DNA of 64,000 nucleotides. It comes from Lentisphaera marina. Its GTDB lineage: Bacteria > Verrucomicrobiota > Lentisphaeria > Lentisphaerales > Lentisphaeraceae. Location: contig NZ_JAQZZL010000001.1 of NCBI RefSeq assembly GCF_028745505.1, positions 2,105,818-2,169,817 on the forward strand. The letters run 5' to 3'. The translations under genes and the position numbers were made by a program. Under the pieces are notes generated by a model, which did not search any database, had not been told where the DNA came from, and saw only the letters and a program-made list of their open reading frames with translations. Each line of letters begins with the position of its first letter. Position 1 is the stretch's first letter. Of this stretch, positions 25,661 through 34,973 are shown in pieces.

Positions 25661-26946
25661 GCCTGAAGTTCCTTAATAAGTCCCGTACTATCTCCATGAC
25701 TAGCGGCCTTAATGCCCATACCCTGAAGTAAGGTGAGCCAGACATTGCACAGTGGCGTATGCTCAGGAAGAACCAGGTTTTGCCCAAGTTTTAGATTGGA
25801 CCCACGACCCGTAATGATTGTTGGCACATTATCGATATAGTGGATACTTCTTGTTCCGCCGCCAAAAACAACTGTGGTATTATCAAATAAACTGGAGCCA
25901 TTGGCCTCTTTAGTTCTTTTTAGCTGATCAATCAAACCCGCCAGTAAAGCCGTGTTGGCCTGATCTCTTTTTTGTGAGGCCTCCATGCGTACCCCGGGTG
26001 CATAATGACTCAGGGTGTGGGGATTCATACCTATATCCAAACTTTTTAAAAGGCTTCCGACAGGAAGTCGATAAGTGATAGCTCGAGTACAGTCGGTCTG
26101 CAGTGCGGCGTTCATCAGCTTATACATCATTTCGATTTCATCCTTACCTTGCAGCCCGGGCTTCGGTTCTGAGATGGGTGCCTGGACTTTGGGGATATCG
26201 AGCCAGGCTTCGTCCTTGCTCAATTGGGTCTCTATATCGCGAATGCCTGTAAAGTATTCATCTAATTTATCCTGATCGTCTTTAGAAAGACCACGTTGCA
26301 CGCGCTTGGCATCCATTAAAACTGTATCTAAAACACTTCGGTTGTGGCGTATAGCTTCCTGACGCTGCTCCAAAGGTGTGTCATCAGCCGAGAAAAGTTT
26401 ATGAAAAAGCTGAAGTGGGTCTTTCATACCGCCGATGGGTTTACCTTTCTCGTCCCAGGATAAAGAGAGTCCCGGTCCGTGACCCCCATTTTTATCGTCA
26501 GAGCTCACCAAGGGCAAAGATGTAAAACGTGTCGCATGGCCTAGCTGCTGAGCTATGACCTGATCAAGGGAAATACTATTGGCCATATTTTGACCCGGAA
26601 TGGCATAACGGTTTGCTCCCGTGAGCCAATTGGTACTGCCATTATGGGGACCGTAATGATGTTCATGACGACAGCCTTGAACGACAGTAAAATCTGATTT
26701 GTGCTTTGCCAGGGGCTTTAAACCGGCAGGAAGTTTATAATCTGCACCCTTCTGTGCTTGGTCGGGATACCAGCTTTCCTGGGTGACACCAAAACCCATA
26801 CTAATAAAGATGGCTCGCTTAGGAGGGCTCGTTGCTTTCGACTTTGAACTGCCAAAAGCTTTAAAATTCATTGACGCCAGACTTGGCAAAGCAATTGCTG
26901 CACCTGAACCACGTAAAAAATTGCGACGATTGATTTGTGATCTCAT
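25657..26946 (-). CDS. DUF1552 Tat-exported protein, copy 2
   Basis: 429 aa. Twin-arginine signal QINRRNFLRGSGAAIALPSLA; landmarks FISMGFGVTQESWYPDQ, GANRYAIPGQNM, GHGPGLSLSWDEKGKPIGGM, LDEYFTGIRDIETQL, HTLSHYAPGVRMEASQKRDQ, and the end GDSTGLIKELQA. Promoter element at 27026-27056 gives a leader of about 75 bases. Translationally coupled to the DUF1592 gene that follows. Family function unproven. Confidence 0.9.
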   Translation of the reverse strand: MRSQINRRNFLRGSGAAIALPSLASMNFKAFGSSKSKATSPPKRAIFISMGFGVTQESWYPDQAQKGADYKLPAGLKPLAKHKSDFTVVQGCRHEHHYGPHNGSTNWLTGANRYAIPGQNMANSISLDQVIAQQLGHATRFTSLPLVSSDDKNGGHGPGLSLSWDEKGKPIGGMKDPLQLFHKLFSADDTPLEQRQEAIRHNRSVLDTVLMDAKRVQRGLSKDDQDKLDEYFTGIRDIETQLSKDEAWLDIPKVQAPISEPKPGLQGKDEIEMMYKLMNAALQTDCTRAITYRLPVGSLLKSLDIGMNPHTLSHYAPGVRMEASQKRDQANTALLAGLIDQLKRTKEANGSSLFDNTTVVFGGGTRSIHYIDNVPTIITGRGSNLKLGQNLVLPEHTPLCNVWLTLLQGMGIKAASHGDSTGLIKELQA

Positions 26947-27025
26947 CTATTCAGTAACCTGTTTTTAATAAATTATTATTAGCTCGCCCAATACTCAAGA
27001 GTTAGACCACTAATTATTCTCGCCC

Positions 27026-27056
27026 CATAATTATCGCAAATACTGAATATATGACA
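27026..27056 (-). promoter_or_regulatory. TGTCA-N17-ATAATTATG promoter element
   Basis: Minus-strand CTGTCAT, 17 bases, ATAATTATG: one of the best matches. It drives the second DUF1552/DUF1592 operon. Confidence 0.7.
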
Positions 27057-27139
27057 GATTTATAATTTTATTTTCATTTTTTTGTGGAATAACTTCAAAA
27101 GGAAATCAACTTGAAGCTCCGCATTCCACTCACGAATTA

Positions 27140-27167
27140 GCTGGGAGCTCCCCATTCCAATGCGGAA
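27140..27167 (-). repeat. dispersed repeat A, inverted copy
   Basis: Reverse-strand copy of the 28-bp element beginning TTCCGCGTYGGAACGCGG and ending GCTCCCAGC that occurs at 29939, 30156, 30223 and (degenerate) 38249. Part of a gap (26947-27325) with no gene. Confidence 0.7.
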
Positions 27168-27238
27168 AAGCACAGATCACGTATTGAGGATTTGAAAACA
27201 CTGAGAGAAACATATTACAACTAAGAAAGACTCCTTCT

Positions 27239-27278
27239 GCAGCGAATGAAAGAGCGATCTGCAGCGTAGCGATCTCAT
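27239..27278 (-). repeat. dispersed repeat B, inverted copy
   Basis: Minus-strand reading ATGAGATCGCTACGCTGCAG then ATCGCTCTTTCATTCGCTGC matches the repeat family at 29976, 38148 and 40127. Confidence 0.65.
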
Positions 27279-27605
27279 AACTTTGAATCTGGGAGCAGCA
27301 AATGAAAGCAATTATGCATTGCTAATCAAAAATCACTCGCAACCATATTGACGCTTGTGGGTAGGTCTATGCCCTGCTCTTTGTCACGACGAACTTTCCA
27401 CACGAGTTTTTTATCGCGGTCTACTTCAAACATGGGATAAGCACTATTATATGCCGCTACAATTATGTTGCCGTTGTCTCTTACCACAAAACCTCCCACA
27501 TATTTCAGGCCCAATGTCGGGACATCTTCGGGAGTTAAAGACCAGCTAAGTTCATCCTTCTTATTAATTTCAATTAAGCTAGAACCATAACCCGTGCCAA
27601 TAAGC

Positions 27606-27613
27606 ACATTTCC
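27606..27613. repeat. target-site duplication, left copy
   Basis: ACATTTCC, identical to 29068-29075 on the other side of the ISL3 element. Confidence 0.9.
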
Positions 27614-29067
27614 GCCTCTTCGCACTTATCTGTAAAAGTTCACAAAATCTGCCGAGTTTTTAGATTAGGCAAATCAAATATTTTGAGTATGAGATATTCT
27701 TCATCTCGGTAACCATATGCCTGCCTTGTTAACCAGCCGATTTTATTATTAAATCCTTCCATAATGGCCGACGTTATTTTTGTTTTCCAAAAAGCTAAAA
27801 TCCCCGTGGCATGCTTGCGGATTGTTTTTGCCATAGAAATTAGTTCAGGAACTTCACTGCAGTCAGCTTTTTCACACCAATATTGCAATGCATTTTCAAC
27901 GAAAACCAAATCTTTGATACGATAAATCCTTCTCAACGCTTCTTTTAAAGCGTATGTAATACCCAGCTCTGAAAACAAGCTGCAACATTGTTTTATTTCA
28001 GCTTGAGCGGTTTCTTCAAGGTCTTCATTATTTCTGTTAAACTTCCATCTCAGGCCTTTGATTTCACCCCTGTCTTCATCTTCCAGTTCTCTGGAAATTC
28101 TTCTTCGAACTTTATTCAGCCTCTCATTCATAAGTTTGATGACATGAAAGTGATCATAAACAATTATAGAATGAGGTAAATTAGCCTTAATCCATGCTGT
28201 AAAAGATGGAGCTAGATCCACAGCGACAAACTCAATGTTCGCTTTACTGGATTTTAGTTTTTTCATAAAACCATCTAGGCACTCCCCCTTTTTTCCTTTG
28301 CCTACAAATAACGTAGCCCCACTTTTTAGATCTCGGACAATTGTCAAATAGCCTTTGTCGCCAATTCGTTTTCCCATATGGATTTCATCGATACCAATAG
28401 AACTGATATGTTTCAACGGGACTTTACTGTATTTCTTACTCAGATATGTTTTTTCAACCGCTTTAACTGTATGCCAATTTAGCTTGAAATATTTAGCTAA
28501 ACTTTGAATACACATGTGCGCTCGTAGCTCTATGATATGCCTTTCTAATACTTTTGTGATTCTACTTTTAGAACTTGAAATGAACGAAAGCTTCTCCATT
28601 AAATATGAATCACAATCATGACAACGGACTCTATGCATTTGTACACAAAACAAAGTCTTTTTTGTGCCCACGGGTAATGATTTTATAAAACGAATACCTG
28701 TGGCAGTTGCGGTCACATCGGCACTGTTGCATTTGGAACAGTTAAAGGTCTTTTTTTTCGACATATATGAATAATCAGTTCATTGCCTTTGTATTCAAAG
28801 CGCTTGTGCTCGTATCCAATAATTCCGTGTGTATGTTGATGTAGACTGCTTGACATGTTTTCTCCTTTTTGTAGTAATTAAAGAGAGATGTGCAAGCAGT
28901 TTTTTGTATTTGAAACCTTTGGTTTCTGCCCGCTGGCGAAGCATTACGCCAGTAAAGCAACTGAAGATCAAATCTTTATCCGTATAAATAACGAGCTTGC
29001 GAGTGGCTTTATGCCGGAGCAAAGGTTTGAACGAAGGCGGTAGTTTTACAGATTTCTACGAAGAACC
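27614..29067. mobile_element. complete ISL3-family insertion sequence (1454 bp)
   Basis: Ends are imperfect inverted repeats sharing TCTTCG and ATCTGTAAAA (27614 inward and 29067 inward). An 8-bp direct repeat, ACATTTCC, flanks it exactly (27606-27613 and 29068-29075), the target duplication size expected for ISL3. It carries one transposase, apparently made by frameshifting. About 210 bases lie between the transposase start and the right end. The perfect target repeat suggests recent insertion, into a gene that was probably already decaying. Confidence 0.92.
27640..28856 (-). CDS. ISL3-family transposase, probably made by -1 frameshifting
   Basis: The catalytic frame (27640-28764) encodes the zinc-finger CSKCNSADV...VRCHDC, and DDE residues in GIDEIHMGK, VAVDLAPSF and SAIMEGFNNKIGW. 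Its own first ATG has no ribosome site. The better start is ATG 28856, which follows AAAGGAGAAAAC and encodes MSSSLHQHTHGIIGYEHKRF, the usual ISL3 N-terminus. That frame reaches a run of eight A (complement of 28751-28758), where a -1 shift on A-AAA-AAA enters the catalytic frame. The joined product is 405 aa, the normal family length. Programmed frameshifting and a one-base mutation are both possible. Confidence 0.85.
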
Positions 29068-29075
29068 ACATTTCC
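29068..29075. repeat. target-site duplication, right copy
   Basis: ACATTTCC, identical to 27606-27613. Confidence 0.9.
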
Positions 29076-29938
29076 GTTTTCTAGAAGCTTTACACCATGT
29101 ATTCTTTGTACTTTTATAGGTAAATCAATTTTTTTTAAATTGATAGTTCTCTCAGTGCCCCCTTTGCATTGAGGATATAAATTTTATTTTGAGCACAGGC
29201 GGAAATGATATAGCCACCATCTGCAAGCTTTCGAACTGTTTTCATCTGCAAACGCCCCTCACCGCGAAGGAAAGATATTTTTATCATCCTTTTAATTTTC
29301 CCCTCATAACTTAATTCCAATAAAAATTTATTGACTCCAATCAACATCTCTCCATTATCAAGCGGCTGACAGGAATGAATTTCCAAGGGTCTAATTTTGG
29401 GCTCAAAGTAAATTTTTCGAGTATTCGTTTTATCATATTTCCATACCCCAAGTGAACCACAAATAATTGTACTTTCATCTGTTTACCACACCTCCTGACA
29501 CTTGCCATATGAGGCCCATTGCTTAGTTATTTCCCCCTCTTGTATAAGCTTTCCCTGCTCTTTTAAATGTTCGGTAACGATCATTTTGGGTATATTATCC
29601 GAGTTCATCTCTGATCCATCAGCAGATAAAAATCCCAAATCAACTGCAAAAGCCAGCTGGGTCGACAACAATAATAATACTGCACTAATACACTTCATTT
29701 TATCACTCTCTGTTATTTTAGTTTTGAGCGAAGAAGTACCACACAACTAAGCTCATCAAAACCTTCACTAGTCTTTTATAGTAGAGAAATTACAAAGAAA
29801 TGACTGATAGATGACTTCTATTGACGTAAATCCCAGATCATTATAAATTAGAACGATTTAATACAAAAATTGACTGATTTTTTTATTGATCTTTAGTGAG
29901 TCATTAAGTTAATGAATTAGAATCACACTCAAACATTC

Positions 29939-29966
29939 TTCCGCGTCGGAACGCGGAGCTCCCAGC
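29939..29966 (+). repeat. dispersed repeat A
   Basis: Begins TTCCGCGTCGGAACGCGG, with an internal inverted repeat (CCGCGT/ACGCGG), and ends GCTCCCAGC. First of three direct copies in the gene-free stretch 29747-30304. Confidence 0.8.
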
Positions 29967-29975
29967 TTATAAAGT

Positions 29976-30045
29976 TATAAGATCGCTTCGCTACAGATCG
30001 TTCGCAAAGCTCACTACAGATCGCTCATTTCATTCGCTGCAGACT
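29976..30045 (+). repeat. dispersed repeat B
   Basis: Roughly 70 bp beginning ATAAGATCGCTTCGCTACAG, containing several GATCGYT...GCWGCAGA units and ending CATTCGCTGCAGA. Nearly identical to 38148-38217, with the first part again at 40137. Confidence 0.8.
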
Positions 30046-30155
30046 CAATAATTATCCATCTTCAATTCACTAAATTATCAGAAAAAATAAGCCGATTAAC
30101 CATTTGAACTCCCAGGCATTGCCATACGAGCAGATACACTTTATCCACAACTTTA

Positions 30156-30183
30156 TTCCGCGTTGGAACGCGGAGCTCCCAGC
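30156..30183 (+). repeat. dispersed repeat A
   Basis: Second copy, one change from 29939 (CGTTGG for CGTCGG); followed by CTCTTTCA, as is the third copy. Confidence 0.8.
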
Positions 30184-30222
30184 CTCTTTCAAATCACCAA
30201 ATAGATTTCACCCTTTGCTTTA

Positions 30223-30250
30223 TTCCGCGTCGGAACGCGGAGCTCCCAGC
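30223..30250 (+). repeat. dispersed repeat A
   Basis: Third copy, identical to that at 29939 and 67 bp after the second; also followed by CTCTTTCA. Confidence 0.8.
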
Positions 30251-30304
30251 CTCTTTCAGATCCACAAATCCTCAATTAAAGACTATTGATTTTTACACTA
30301 AGCT

Positions 30305-31639
30305 TTATTTTTGGGATGGACGTTTCCAGTTGACTTTATTGGCTTTTGAAAGATAGCTCGTCATGGCCTTGTGCAACTCGCTAAATTTCTCTGGGAATTC
30401 TTTACTCAGATCCTTTTTTTCAAATGGGTCACTCTTCAGATTAAAGAGTTCGTACTTTGAGTTTTGAGTATTTTTTACCAACTTCCAATCCCCCATTCTC
30501 AAGGCGTGTTTTTTATATCTTTGAAGCCAGGTATAAAACTTTTTACGATTTTTATATTCTGGCTGATTTCCATGAAGAAGTTCAGTTAAGAATGATTTGC
30601 CATCCATATACCCTGAATAATCAATTTGGCTAGCCGCAATTAATGACGGCATAAAATCCATCGTCATTGCCTCAAAAGTTGAGATAGTACCCTGTTTAAT
30701 TTGATCCGGCCAAGTGACAGAAGTACAAACGCGCAATCCACCCTCGTACATGTTAGTTTTATCGGCACGCAGTTCACCATTATCTGCACCAAAGCGGAGC
30801 TTGCCGCCATTATCTGAAGTAAAAACGATAAGAGTATTTTTTGCGAGTCCAAGCTTTTCCAAAGAATCCAGGACTCGTCCTATTGAATAATCCATGTGTT
30901 CGATTAAACCGCCCAGGAGTGCCCTTGTTTCAGTTGCTTTGGGATTTCTTTTTTTAAAGCGCTCATAATAATCTTTAGGTGGATGAATGGGGTCATGCGG
31001 TGCGTTGTATGAAAGGAACTGAAAGAAAGGTCGTGAGTCATCTTTGGCTTGCTTTATATCTGCAATGGCCCAATCACTAAATAAATCTGTTGCGTGAGTT
31101 CCCTTGGTGACGACGCGCTCATTATTTTTGTACATATACTCATTGCCGTGTCGAGTATGCTCCCAATAATCATCCATCATATCTCCCAGGAAACCGTGAA
31201 AAACTTCAAAGCCTCGCTCATTCGGAGTATTTGGAGATTTAAGTCCTAAATGCCACTTGCCAATAAGACTGGTTCGGTAACCATTCTTCTTAAAAACATC
31301 GGCAATAGTCGTGGCTTCGGGGTCAAGAAAGCCCCAATTTCCGGAGTCAGGAGTTCTTACAACACCGGGAACCCCAACTAAATCCTGATTGCGGCCGGTC
31401 AAGAAGGCTGCTCTAGAAGGTGAGCACACGCAGCTATTTGCAGTGAATTTTGTAAAGCGCATCCCCTCTTTCATCAATTGATCAATACGCGGAGTCTGGA
31501 TATCAGGCGAGCCATAAATAGATAGGTCGCGATAACCGAGATCATCAACCATAATAAAAAGGATATTGGGCTTTTCTGCTGAGACCGTAAAAGGGCCAAT
31601 ACTAAGGCATAGTGAAAGGAAAATGAGGATACGATTCAT
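30305..31639 (-). CDS. secreted sulfatase
   Basis: 444 aa. Signal peptide (MNRILIFLSLCLSIGPFTVSA), FIMVDDLGYRD metal site, activation motif CSPSR at 72-76 (AAFLTGRNQD), IGKWHLGLKSPNTPNERGF and FTSDNGGKLRFG. Compact length with no C-terminal extra domain. Type I sulfatase needing Cys-to-formylglycine conversion; the substrate cannot be read. Stands alone between repeat-rich DNA and a putative zincin gene; no copy of the locus promoter element seen upstream, and the ribosome site is weak. Confidence 0.92.
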   Translation of the reverse strand: MNRILIFLSLCLSIGPFTVSAEKPNILFIMVDDLGYRDLSIYGSPDIQTPRIDQLMKEGMRFTKFTANSCVCSPSRAAFLTGRNQDLVGVPGVVRTPDSGNWGFLDPEATTIADVFKKNGYRTSLIGKWHLGLKSPNTPNERGFEVFHGFLGDMMDDYWEHTRHGNEYMYKNNERVVTKGTHATDLFSDWAIADIKQAKDDSRPFFQFLSYNAPHDPIHPPKDYYERFKKRNPKATETRALLGGLIEHMDYSIGRVLDSLEKLGLAKNTLIVFTSDNGGKLRFGADNGELRADKTNMYEGGLRVCTSVTWPDQIKQGTISTFEAMTMDFMPSLIAASQIDYSGYMDGKSFLTELLHGNQPEYKNRKKFYTWLQRYKKHALRMGDWKLVKNTQNSKYELFNLKSDPFEKKDLSKEFPEKFSELHKAMTSYLSKANKVNWKRPSQK

Positions 31640-31879
31640 TGAGATATACTTTTGTTTTATTTACGAGATTGTACTGAAAGAAGGTGATCTTATTGAAAGC
31701 TTGATTTTTTATTTGTTATCATTGGAAGAAGATTAAATCTCTGTTAGGCTAATTACCGATTGCCGTGTGAACTAAATATGTTTTGAAGAGGTCCACAGTC
31801 ATCACAACTTCATGGGTTTGTTCAAAATGCTTTGTAAGCCTAAGTTGATAAAAACGAATATTCTAGTAAGAAGAAAGTT

Positions 31880-33262
31880 TTAAAGCTTAGTGTAAGTCCC
31901 ATTACCAAATTGAATAGCTGTAATTTGTCCATTTGAATCAACTCTTACATGTAATTGATGTTTCTTATAAGGACAATCTTCTTGTGTCCAAAGCTCGCCT
32001 TCAACTAATTTTAATGACCACTGAAAATTAGCTGAATTCCTCCAAAAAAGTTGTCCATTGGTTTGAACGATTTCAACTTCATGCCATTTATTCTCGATTG
32101 GGATACGATGGTACTCACCAACAAGCTTCTGCAAATCTGTTTTCCTAAGCTTTAGGAATTTAGGAGCCTTAATTCCTTCGTAAAGTTCTGGTGTTGCATT
32201 TATGAGTCTCTTACTAATAGACTCGTAATAATAATCAGGTTCATAAATACCTTTAAAATCTTGAGGCCATGTCTCCCTAGAAAACCAGGAATGACCCGTT
32301 TTTTCTAAATTAAACCTAGGCCATTTCTTATATATATGATGCATAAATTCGTGCTGAAACCATTGTGGTTGATACGCCCGAATTTCTACAGTTGTATATT
32401 CACCTTTCCCTAAGTGCACAGGTTTTCTCGTAAACCACGCATCATCAGATAAAAAAAGCGCCTGCCCTTTATATTGTGTCATTCCACCAGTAATGAAATG
32501 ACGCTTAAAGCCTGAGCCATCTCCTGGAACTCCCGAAGGAGCTATAACCCACCACATGTCTGTCGAATCCTTAAGTTCCTCGGGTACTTGGTCAATCATT
32601 TGTCGCGCTTTAGGATAGCTTGTTATTATCTTACCATTATCATTATTCATTACTTGCGTTCCCTCACTCAAAAGATGAACCTTTAAATTAACTTCTTTAG
32701 CTTTAGTAATGACCTTTAACCAATGCCTAAAAATTTTTGTTGAGGTGTGTAGAACTTTATAGTCATCGGCGAGTATCTCTGGGGATACTTTTAAATTAAC
32801 ATTTTCAATTTCTAAATTAGGTAAAGTAACACGTTGCACCTTAGCATGTGGCGCAATTACTGCAGTAATTTGCAATGAGCCTTTAGTTTTATTATCCAAA
32901 CTTTTTAAAGTCACTATTTGTTGAATCATGCGCAAAGAGGCGTAACAACTGGGAGTACCTATATGTACTCCACGAAAATTTATCTTCTGCCATTTGGGAC
33001 TTGAAATGGGTAACTCAGTAAATATTTTCTCAACTCTTAATCCAGCTGACTCGTAATCTCCTGCTTCTATGTCATCCTCGGCATAAAGCAATGCCTTTAA
33101 AGATCTTTTATAGAAGTCAGGAAATTCTGACTCTCCTCCATTTTCTTTGAAAAAATGTTCAAGTTGAGAATCTGTCAGCGCATACAGGTGCTGAGCTCGA
33201 TTGCCATTAGCAAATAAGTTGACCATATGTAAACAAGCTAATGTAAAAACGAAGTATCTCAT
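31880..33262 (-). CDS. secreted protein with HExxH zincin motif, unknown family
   Basis: 460 aa, signal peptide about 1-19 (ends LFANG). No family recognised. A zincin-type motif, FQHEFMHHIYKKW (HEFMH at 304-308), is followed by H324 in KTGHSWFSRE and acidic residues near 341-347, so a zinc metallopeptidase-like active site is possible. The N-terminal half (about 20-230) is mixed alpha/beta with APSGVPGDGSGF just before the catalytic region; the last 80 residues look beta-rich (HEVEIVQTNGQLFWRNSANF), perhaps a small accessory domain. Ribosome site AGGAATG supports the start. Lies between two sulfatase genes; whether it acts on protein or sugar is unknown. Confidence 0.65.
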   Translation of the reverse strand: MRYFVFTLACLHMVNLFANGNRAQHLYALTDSQLEHFFKENGGESEFPDFYKRSLKALLYAEDDIEAGDYESAGLRVEKIFTELPISSPKWQKINFRGVHIGTPSCYASLRMIQQIVTLKSLDNKTKGSLQITAVIAPHAKVQRVTLPNLEIENVNLKVSPEILADDYKVLHTSTKIFRHWLKVITKAKEVNLKVHLLSEGTQVMNNDNGKIITSYPKARQMIDQVPEELKDSTDMWWVIAPSGVPGDGSGFKRHFITGGMTQYKGQALFLSDDAWFTRKPVHLGKGEYTTVEIRAYQPQWFQHEFMHHIYKKWPRFNLEKTGHSWFSRETWPQDFKGIYEPDYYYESISKRLINATPELYEGIKAPKFLKLRKTDLQKLVGEYHRIPIENKWHEVEIVQTNGQLFWRNSANFQWSLKLVEGELWTQEDCPYKKHQLHVRVDSNGQITAIQFGNGTYTKL

Positions 33263-33376
33263 AATAATACATTCCTAAACTAAATATTAACCATTAATGG
33301 TGAGACTTGCAAACCATTAAATTTCCACAACAAATCTTTATCACTTAAACTTTTCTAGAGTGACTAACAAGTAAAA

Positions 33377-34738
33377 TTACCTAACTTTAAATGGGGGTCT
33401 ATTCTGATCCATTTCATCTTCCCATGCCTGTAATTTGCCTTTCATTTCGCTGACGATTTGGGGATGTTGATAGAATAGATTTTCGTTTTCTGCAATGTCT
33501 TTTTCCAAATTAAAAAGCATCTCGCAATTGACATCCAGAATGTATTTCCATCTGCCCATGCGAACGGCTTTTTGCCTTCTGGCTTTACTATTGGAGCGCC
33601 AAAACAAAATTCGCTCAACGGTATTATTTTTATCTGTCATCATGGGGAGAAGATTAATTCCATCGTAGGACTTCTCATTGATCCCCGCGAGAGCTAAAAA
33701 TGTTTTGGACAGGTCCATGGTGATGGCAATTTGGTCACTGACTACACCTTTACCAATTTTTTCAGGCCAATGCATAATACATGGTACTCTTATACCACCC
33801 TCAAACAGAGTAGTCTTGCGGTGAAAAAGCGGTGCATTATTCGAGAAATGGGCGCCACCATTATCACTGCTGACCACAAATAAAGTCTTGTGAAAAATCT
33901 TCTTTTCTTTCAGCTTGGCAATAATCATTTCTACGCCCTTGTCGACTTCTTCAACCATGGAGATATAATCAGCTCTATTACCACCATTTAAGTTGGCTTT
34001 GGTGATTTGTTTAGGCTTTTTGTCTGCTGTCTGATAGGGACTGTGAACTGCCATGTGAGGCACATACATAAAGAAAGGTTTGTCCGCATGTCGATCAATA
34101 AAGTCTACGGCACGCTCGTTGATATTCGTGGTCAAATATCCGAAGTCCTTAATCACCTTTGTCCCTTCGCGCAGGGTGTAGCTATCGTCATAGTACTTGT
34201 ATGTATAATAATCACAGTGTCCTAAGAGTGGCCCGTAATATTCATCAAAACCATGATGGACGGGATTAAACTTATCTTGTGATCCAAGGTGCCACTTACC
34301 AAAAGCACCTGTCTTATAACCGGCTTTTTTCAGCAATTTAGGCAGATGATTTTTTTCAGGTAAAAGCCCTATTCCATGAATGTTCGCTACTGCTTCGTAT
34401 TGACCGTTTTTGAGTTGAAAATTTGTACCACCATAGCCTAGAGCCCATTCAAAACCCGAACGCTGCTGCCAGCGACCAGTGATAAAAGCGCAGCGCGTTG
34501 GTGAACACACGGGTGCATTGGCATAAAAGTTTGTAAACTTAAGCCCATTTTTAGCCAGCTCATTAATGCCAGGAGTTTTAATATCTTTCGCCCCATAGGG
34601 CTCACTATCGGCATAGCCAAAGTCATCTATTATCACAAAAACGATATTGGGTAAGTCTTTATTCTGGGCATTTAAGCTCATGCAAAAGATCGCTAAAAAA
34701 GAGCTTAGAATGAGTGTGTATCTATTCTTAAAATCCAT
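33377..34738 (-). CDS. secreted sulfatase
   Basis: 453 aa from ATG 34738, chosen over 34777 because TAGGAAA lies just before it and a signal peptide (YTLILSSFLAIFCMSLNA) follows. IIDDFGYAD metal site, CSPTR at 78-82 (CAFITGRWQQRSGFEWALGY), GAFGKWHLGSQDKF, SSDNGGAHFSNNAP. The RWQQRSGFE and GYGG stretch resembles the N-acetylgalactosamine/glucosamine-type sulfatase groups, but this is weak. Promoter element at 34802-34832. Confidence 0.92.
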   Translation of the reverse strand: MDFKNRYTLILSSFLAIFCMSLNAQNKDLPNIVFVIIDDFGYADSEPYGAKDIKTPGINELAKNGLKFTNFYANAPVCSPTRCAFITGRWQQRSGFEWALGYGGTNFQLKNGQYEAVANIHGIGLLPEKNHLPKLLKKAGYKTGAFGKWHLGSQDKFNPVHHGFDEYYGPLLGHCDYYTYKYYDDSYTLREGTKVIKDFGYLTTNINERAVDFIDRHADKPFFMYVPHMAVHSPYQTADKKPKQITKANLNGGNRADYISMVEEVDKGVEMIIAKLKEKKIFHKTLFVVSSDNGGAHFSNNAPLFHRKTTLFEGGIRVPCIMHWPEKIGKGVVSDQIAITMDLSKTFLALAGINEKSYDGINLLPMMTDKNNTVERILFWRSNSKARRQKAVRMGRWKYILDVNCEMLFNLEKDIAENENLFYQHPQIVSEMKGKLQAWEDEMDQNRPPFKVR

Positions 34739-34801
34739 GATTTTCCTAAAATTATGTGGGTCGCTTCGGCACCGCATTATATGTATTCTGTTTTATTTTT
34801 C

Positions 34802-34832
34802 TATAATCGTCGTCAAAGTCTACAGAATGACT
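34802..34832 (-). promoter_or_regulatory. AGTCA-N17-ACGATTATA promoter element
   Basis: Minus-strand AGTCAT, 17 bases ending TGACG, ACGATTATA. Drives the sulfatase at 34738; leader of about 55 bases. Confidence 0.6.
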
Positions 34833-34935
34833 AATATTTCGTTTTAGGCCTGAGTTTTTGAAAATTTAAAGCACTACAAATCACAGGGATGACATAGAAG
34901 CTCTTGTACCCGTATATTGTAAGAAGAGCCTAATC

Positions 34936-34969
34936 TAAAAGAAAAGAACTCTTCGAGTGAAGAGTTCTT
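34936..34969 (-). terminator. rho-independent terminator
   Basis: 11-bp perfect stem AAGAACTCTTC with loop GAGT (34944-34969), followed on the minus strand by TTCTTTTAG. It begins right after the GIN-domain gene stop and ends that two-gene operon. Confidence 0.8.
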
Positions 34970-34973
34970 AAAG

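Larger units (their letters stand above)
27326..29701 (-). pseudogene. secreted beta-propeller protein, destroyed
   Basis: Minus-strand pieces join into one gene. ATG 29701 gives a signal peptide (MKCISAVLLLLSTQLAFA). The frame runs to an in-frame TAA at 29483-29485 (after CQEVW) and continues in the same frame (TDESTIICGSLGVWKYD). It loses one base in the AAAGGGGG run near 29158-29165, after which the shifted frame reads GGTERTINLKKIDL. It is then split by the ISL3 element: removing 27614-29067 and one copy of the 8-bp repeat restores LLENGNVLIGTGYGSSLIEI, running to 27326. Repeats such as LLENGNVLIGTGYGSSLIEI and GYIISACAQNKIYILNAKG fit a PQQ-like/WD-type propeller. Three independent lesions: long dead. 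Confidence 0.85.

Noticed and set aside
28775-29022. 61- and 75-aa ORFs between the transposase and the IS right end
   Set aside because: They overlap each other in different frames, one crosses the real transposase start, and neither resembles a protein; treated as non-coding IS DNA.
29771-29805. promoter element before the dead propeller gene
   Set aside because: AGTCA with 17-base spacing is present but the second box (TACTATA) is poor.
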